This document shows positions 34,983 to 37,258 of a stretch of DNA of 37,258 nucleotides, one piece after another. The notes under the pieces are model-generated. The model made no database searches, was not told the origin of the DNA, and was given only the letters and a program-made list of their open reading frames with translations. Both the position numbers and the translations under genes were made by a program. Position 1 is the stretch's first letter. The number at the start of each line of letters is the position of its first letter. Source of the stretch: Acidobacteriota bacterium (GTDB lineage Bacteria > Acidobacteriota > Terriglobia > Acidiferrales > UBA7541); the NCBI GenBank assembly GCA_013287135.1, contig JABDEK010000036.1, positions 1 through 37,258 on the forward strand, written 5' to 3'.

Positions 34983-35597
34983 ATGAACACTACAGAATAT
35001 ACTCCGGCGCAGGCTTCGGCTGTTGCGAATCTGTCGCTTCCCGCCGTTCATAAGCTCATCGAACGTCGGCTCATTCGGCCGCGACGACTCCGCACTGGCC
35101 GCTCCGTCCAACGGATGCTCAGTCGCGAGCAAGTGTTGTATCTCCGCCTCGAAGCGGAGGGTGTGAGACTCCTGCCGCTCGCCGCTCGCCGAGCAATCGC
35201 CAAGGAAATTGAAGAGTCTCCCGAAGTTGACGCTGTATTTCTTACGGAGGGTTCAGCAGTGGTAATTCAAGTGAAGTCAGTGCGGCTAGAACTCGACTTG
35301 GACCTAAAGAAACTTGAGCGTGCCGAGGAAATGATTATTTCCGACGCTGAGACCATGCGCGGTGTGCCTGTTTATCGTGGCACACGCATTCCAGTCGAAC
35401 TTATTGCCGATATGTTGAGCCAAGGAGCGACCCTGAACGAAATCCTAGAGGGATACCCAGCTCTGGATCGCGAGAAGGTCGAGCTCGCTCCGCTTTACGT
35501 CCAAGCTTTTCCGCGCCGCGGCCGTCCGGTTTCTCGCCCCTGGAAAAAACGAAAGCCGATTCGTGCAACGCGGCATCGTCAAGCCCATGCGGAGTGA
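34983..35597 (+). CDS. DUF433 antitoxin with MerR-like N-terminal domain
   Basis: A 204-residue probable antitoxin. The N-terminal part (YTPAQASAVANLSLPAVHKLIERRLIRP) looks like a helix-turn-helix of the MerR/excisionase type for DNA binding. The C-terminal part is a DUF433 domain: AETMRGVPVYRGTRIPVELIADMLSQ, then GATLNEILEGYPALDREKVE. DUF433 proteins are typically paired with DUF5615 PIN-like toxins, and the next gene is exactly that, starting within the antitoxin stop (GTGA). ATG 34983 follows directly after repeat DNA. Binding to its own promoter is expected from the family. Confidence 0.9.
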   Translation: MNTTEYTPAQASAVANLSLPAVHKLIERRLIRPRRLRTGRSVQRMLSREQVLYLRLEAEGVRLLPLAARRAIAKEIEESPEVDAVFLTEGSAVVIQVKSVRLELDLDLKKLERAEEMIISDAETMRGVPVYRGTRIPVELIADMLSQGATLNEILEGYPALDREKVELAPLYVQAFPRRGRPVSRPWKKRKPIRATRHRQAHAE

Positions 35598-36004
35598 CAG
35601 TGAAGCTTTTGATCGATGAATGCCTACACACATCCTTGGTTGAATTAGCGCATGCGGCGGGTCACGTGGCGGATCATGTTAATTATCTCGGTCTCGGCAG
35701 TTCGAAAGACTGGCAACTCATGGCGACAATCCGCGCACAGGACTACACGTTTGTAACGAACAACCGCTCCGACTTTCTTGTTTTACATGGGCAGGAAGCG
35801 CTGCACGCGGGAGTCATCATTATTGTTCCCAATGTCACGCCCGTTCGTCAGCGAGAACTCTTCACTGCGGCGCTCAAACATATCGGCACGCGGGATTTGA
35901 CGAATACTGGTCGATGCATTGCCGCCGCATCTGTTCGAAGCATTGATCGCATGCTTGCTGGAAAACCAAGGGCACCGAACCGTTTTGACGGTGCGATCAA
36001 ATGA
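35594..36004 (+). CDS. DUF5615 PIN-like toxin, C-terminus altered
   Basis: A small PIN-fold (Mut7-C/VapC-like) protein, the probable RNase toxin of the pair. It shows KLLIDECLHTSLVELAHAAGH with the first acidic residues, then YLGLGSSKDWQLMATIRAQDYTFVTNNRSDF and HAGVIIIVPNV. GTG 35594 overlaps the antitoxin stop; a second GTG at 35600 would give VKLLIDE and is equally possible. The family part ends near RDLTNT (about 35909). The last 30 residues (GRCIAAASVRSIDRM and on) are an out-of-frame reading of the Mrr-like gene that overlaps here. The native C-terminus therefore seems to have been replaced at a junction, and activity may be affected. Confidence 0.88.
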   Translation: MTVKLLIDECLHTSLVELAHAAGHVADHVNYLGLGSSKDWQLMATIRAQDYTFVTNNRSDFLVLHGQEALHAGVIIIVPNVTPVRQRELFTAALKHIGTRDLTNTGRCIAAASVRSIDRMLAGKPRAPNRFDGAIK

Positions 36005-36366
36005 CCACGGCGCTGATGTTCTCTCATTCCACGATGGAGAAGTATGGATAGTCCAGGTAAAGCACACTTCCCGGGACATAGTGGTCGGAAGCATCGCGAT
36101 GTCGGATCTTATGGCTGCACGAATGAGCTATTCCACTCCGCTATCGTATTCCGTTCGCCTGATGGCAGTTACAAACGGGAATTTTTCCAATGAAACGCAA
36201 AAAGGAAGCTTCGCAGCACGGAATTCAGCTTCTGGATCGGCGCGAGCTAATGTCGAAGCTCAAGGCTAGTTTTCTTACTATGGGGCGCGTCTACACGCGC
36301 GAAGTTGACCGCTGCAAGTCCTTCGATGAAGGAATTAAAGCTGCAAAGCGTTGGTTTCAGGCCTAA
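35919..36366 (+). pseudogene. Mrr-type restriction endonuclease domain, truncated and frameshifted
   Basis: A nuclease domain of the Mrr_cat (type IV restriction) family. From about 35919 the frame reads LPPHLFEALIACLLENQGHR, then SNDHGADVLSFHDGEVWIVQVKHT, which includes the D...QxK catalytic core. The match continues to LMAVTNGNFSNETQ, where the frame runs off into a tail ending at 36269. Dropping one A from the five at 36199-36203 brings back EASQHGIQLLDRRELMSKL and continues to TAA 36364-36366. No proper start is visible: the only candidate is TTG 35919, inside the toxin gene, so the N-terminus is probably lost. The domain may once have been part of a defence gene. Confidence 0.75.
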
Positions 36367-36383
36367 GAAGCGCCGAAGAACTG

Positions 36384-36641
36384 ATGTTCATATGCACTCC
36401 TATGAAAGGCGGCGAGAAGTGGGATATCAAGCTCACGATAGCGATGATCGTTGACAACCGCTCGTCTCCTACGTCGCAGACGCTGCCATGCATGCACTCA
36501 TTTGAGGGAACGGTCCGCCGATGCCCACTGAACTATCTCGGAGTGAAGCTAGAGAACTATCGAGCCGTGAAGATGCAGGAAGCAGTAGTGAAAATGCAGG
36601 AAGAACAGCAAGAAGCAGAAAAGCTGGGGATGTTGCAGTAG
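36384..36641 (+). CDS. Small hypothetical protein, doubtful
   Basis: An 85-residue frame from ATG 36384 (an in-frame TTG at 36351 is also open). The C-terminal 30 residues form a charged, Glu/Lys/Gln-rich helix (VKMQEAVVKMQEEQQEAEKL), and the N-terminal part has no recognised domain. It lies between the Mrr remnant and the island-end repeat. It could be a true small gene of module 3 or a chance frame, and no function can be given. Confidence 0.35.
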   Translation: MFICTPMKGGEKWDIKLTIAMIVDNRSSPTSQTLPCMHSFEGTVRRCPLNYLGVKLENYRAVKMQEAVVKMQEEQQEAEKLGMLQ

Positions 36642-36642
36642 G

Positions 36643-36667
36643 GTCCCCTGAATTTCCCCCATAGTGA
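36643..36667. repeat. Island-end motif, third copy
   Basis: GTCCCCTGAATTTCCCCC followed by ATAGTGA resembles the right part of the 124-base repeats (20651 and 34871). Here it lies left of the intact tRNA-Pro. It is followed by GGAAGGACTT, the inverted form of the AAGTCCTTCC found in the other copies, so the two ends of the element may carry inverted copies of this short motif. Confidence 0.6.
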
Positions 36668-36710
36668 GGGGAAGGACTTTTTAGAGATGCCTGTAACTCG
36701 CAGAAAAGAT

Positions 36711-36787
36711 TGGTCGGGGCGTGGAGATTTGAACTCCAGACCTCCTGCGCCCAAGGCAGGCGCGCTACCAGGCTGCGCTACGCCCCG
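36711..36787 (-). tRNA. tRNA-Pro (anticodon TGG)
   Basis: A complete 77-base tRNA on the minus strand with encoded CCA. The acceptor stem CGGGGCG pairs with CGCCCCG, discriminator A. The D arm contains AGCGCAGCCTGGTAGCGC. The anticodon arm is CCTGC-CTTGGGC-GCAGG, giving anticodon TGG, which reads proline CCA and, with modification, other CCN codons. The T arm is TGGAG-TTCAAAT-CTCCA. Three partial copies of its 3' half lie to the left, showing that this gene serves as an integration hot spot; the intact copy has been kept at the right end. Confidence 0.97.
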
Positions 36788-37050
36788 ACATGAAGTGCGA
36801 GATTCATTCTAAAGCACTTTCCAACTTTACTCCTAATCCGTCCCATACTTTTTACCCCCGTGGAGTGAACCCCTAAAGTGAGACAGTTCATGATGCACAT
36901 CTTGCGGAATTAACGATTACTTCCGGCTTTGTTCTAGCACGTCAACCGGGAGCAACCGCGATCAATTCCTACAAGTCGACTTTGCGAGATCAATCTGTCT
37001 GAGATCCGCAAAGACGCATATGCAAGTCAGACCGGCTACCCCGCCTACGC
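36788..37050. promoter_or_regulatory. tRNA-Pro upstream region with a -10 candidate
   Basis: On the minus strand a TAGAAT (36811-36806) lies 18 bases before the tRNA 5' end, a good -10 box. No convincing -35 is seen 17 bases further up. The rest of the 263 bases, up to the SnoaL-like gene, shows nothing recognisable. Confidence 0.35.
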
Positions 37051-37258
37051 TTAGCGATGGGAGAACGCTGAGGACGGGCTCTGCTCAGAGTCTGCTTCGC
37101 TTCCTCCGAGGTCCATCCGTTCGATTAGACCGTCTGCGATGGTATAAGCATGCCAGACCTCACTGTCTGAAAGCACATCGCCACCAAGGCTCTTCACAAG
37201 CTGATGGACTCGGACATCGATCTTGCCCGCTCCACGGTCGATCACCTCAATCGGTTCG
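37051..37258 (-). CDS. SnoaL/NTF2-like protein, 5' end cut by window
   Basis: The C-terminal 68 residues of a protein whose frame stays open to the right edge (EPIEVIDRGAGKIDVRVHQL onward). The segment GGDVLSDSEVWHAYTIADGLIERMDLG resembles the last strands of SnoaL-like or ketosteroid-isomerase-like domains, in which '.h.ytf.dGki.rm' is typical. The internal ATG near 37245 is probably not the start. Such proteins have many roles, so no substrate is proposed. It lies outside the island on the far side of the tRNA-Pro and so marks the core chromosome again. Confidence 0.5.
   Translation of the reverse strand, partial: EPIEVIDRGAGKIDVRVHQLVKSLGGDVLSDSEVWHAYTIADGLIERMDLGGSEADSEQSPSSAFSHR

Larger units (their letters stand above)
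20488..36787. mobile_element. tRNA-Pro genomic island with stacked integration remnants
   Basis: An intact tRNA-Pro lies at the right end on the minus strand. Three copies of its 3' portion, all in the same orientation, lie to the left at 20488, 27588 and 34709. Tyrosine recombinases commonly use a tRNA 3' end as attachment site and leave a 3'-end copy at the far side. Repeated insertion next to the intact gene gives exactly this arrangement, so the region is read as three stacked elements of about 7.1, 7.1 and 2.0 kb. Only a C-terminal scrap of an integrase remains (29446-29625), so the elements look immobile now. Boundaries are inferred from the repeats. Confidence 0.75.

Noticed and set aside
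1-37258. CRISPR arrays, rRNA genes and known riboswitch classes
   Set aside because: Looked for by eye; no regularly spaced repeats, no rRNA sequence and no recognisable riboswitch core were found.

Overview
The window looks like a chromosomal segment of a soil-type Acidobacteriota (class Terriglobia/Acidobacteriia), inferred from content only. The hallmarks are an ADOP-type duplicated orphan permease with its PadR regulator, a eukaryote-like Ser/Thr kinase carrying TPRs, a HAF-repeat exported protein, a cysteine-type EgtB/EgtD pair, and several exported proteins of a style common in this phylum. Base composition is moderately GC-rich and many genes use GTG or TTG starts.

Bases 1-19.8 kb read as core chromosome. 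The order is: an APC amino-acid permease (cut by the left edge), a GMC oxidoreductase, a tight run of N-acetylmuramoyl-alanine amidase, GerMN lipoprotein-like protein, RNase PH and XTP/dITP pyrophosphatase, then ergothioneine synthesis (egtB-egtD) with a DUF427 gene, and endonuclease III. Next comes a divergent peroxide-response pair: an OxyR-like LysR regulator that keeps both redox cysteines at positions 199 and 208, and a thioferritin (DPSL), with an OxyR-type binding site between them and a 2Fe-2S ferredoxin downstream. A minus-strand block follows, with a small membrane protein, two translationally coupled SH3-domain exported proteins, and a signalling operon (PAS-PAS histidine kinase, Rcp1-like receiver, receiver-PAS-GGDEF-EAL protein).

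From 20.49 to 36.79 kb the DNA is accessory. An intact minus-strand tRNA-Pro(TGG) lies at the right end (36711-36787). Three partial copies of its 3' end, in the same orientation, lie to its left at 20488, 27588 and 34709. This is the geometry expected when elements integrate one after another into the 3' end of one tRNA gene. They cut the region into modules of 7.1, 7.1 and 2.0 kb. Module 1 holds an exported protein, a broken beta-barrel protein, cytochrome c, an exported DinB protein and ADOP/PadR. Module 2 holds a nested palindrome, a HAF-repeat protein, remnants of a tyrosine integrase and of an IS transposase, a frameshifted kinase-TPR gene and a thioredoxin-fold protein. Module 3 holds a DUF433/DUF5615 toxin-antitoxin pair running into a broken Mrr-type nuclease. 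A SnoaL-like gene is cut by the right edge.

Several genes, mostly in the island, are broken by single-base shifts, often in short homopolymers. This could be real decay or assembly error, and the sequence alone cannot separate the two. I found no rRNA and no CRISPR array.
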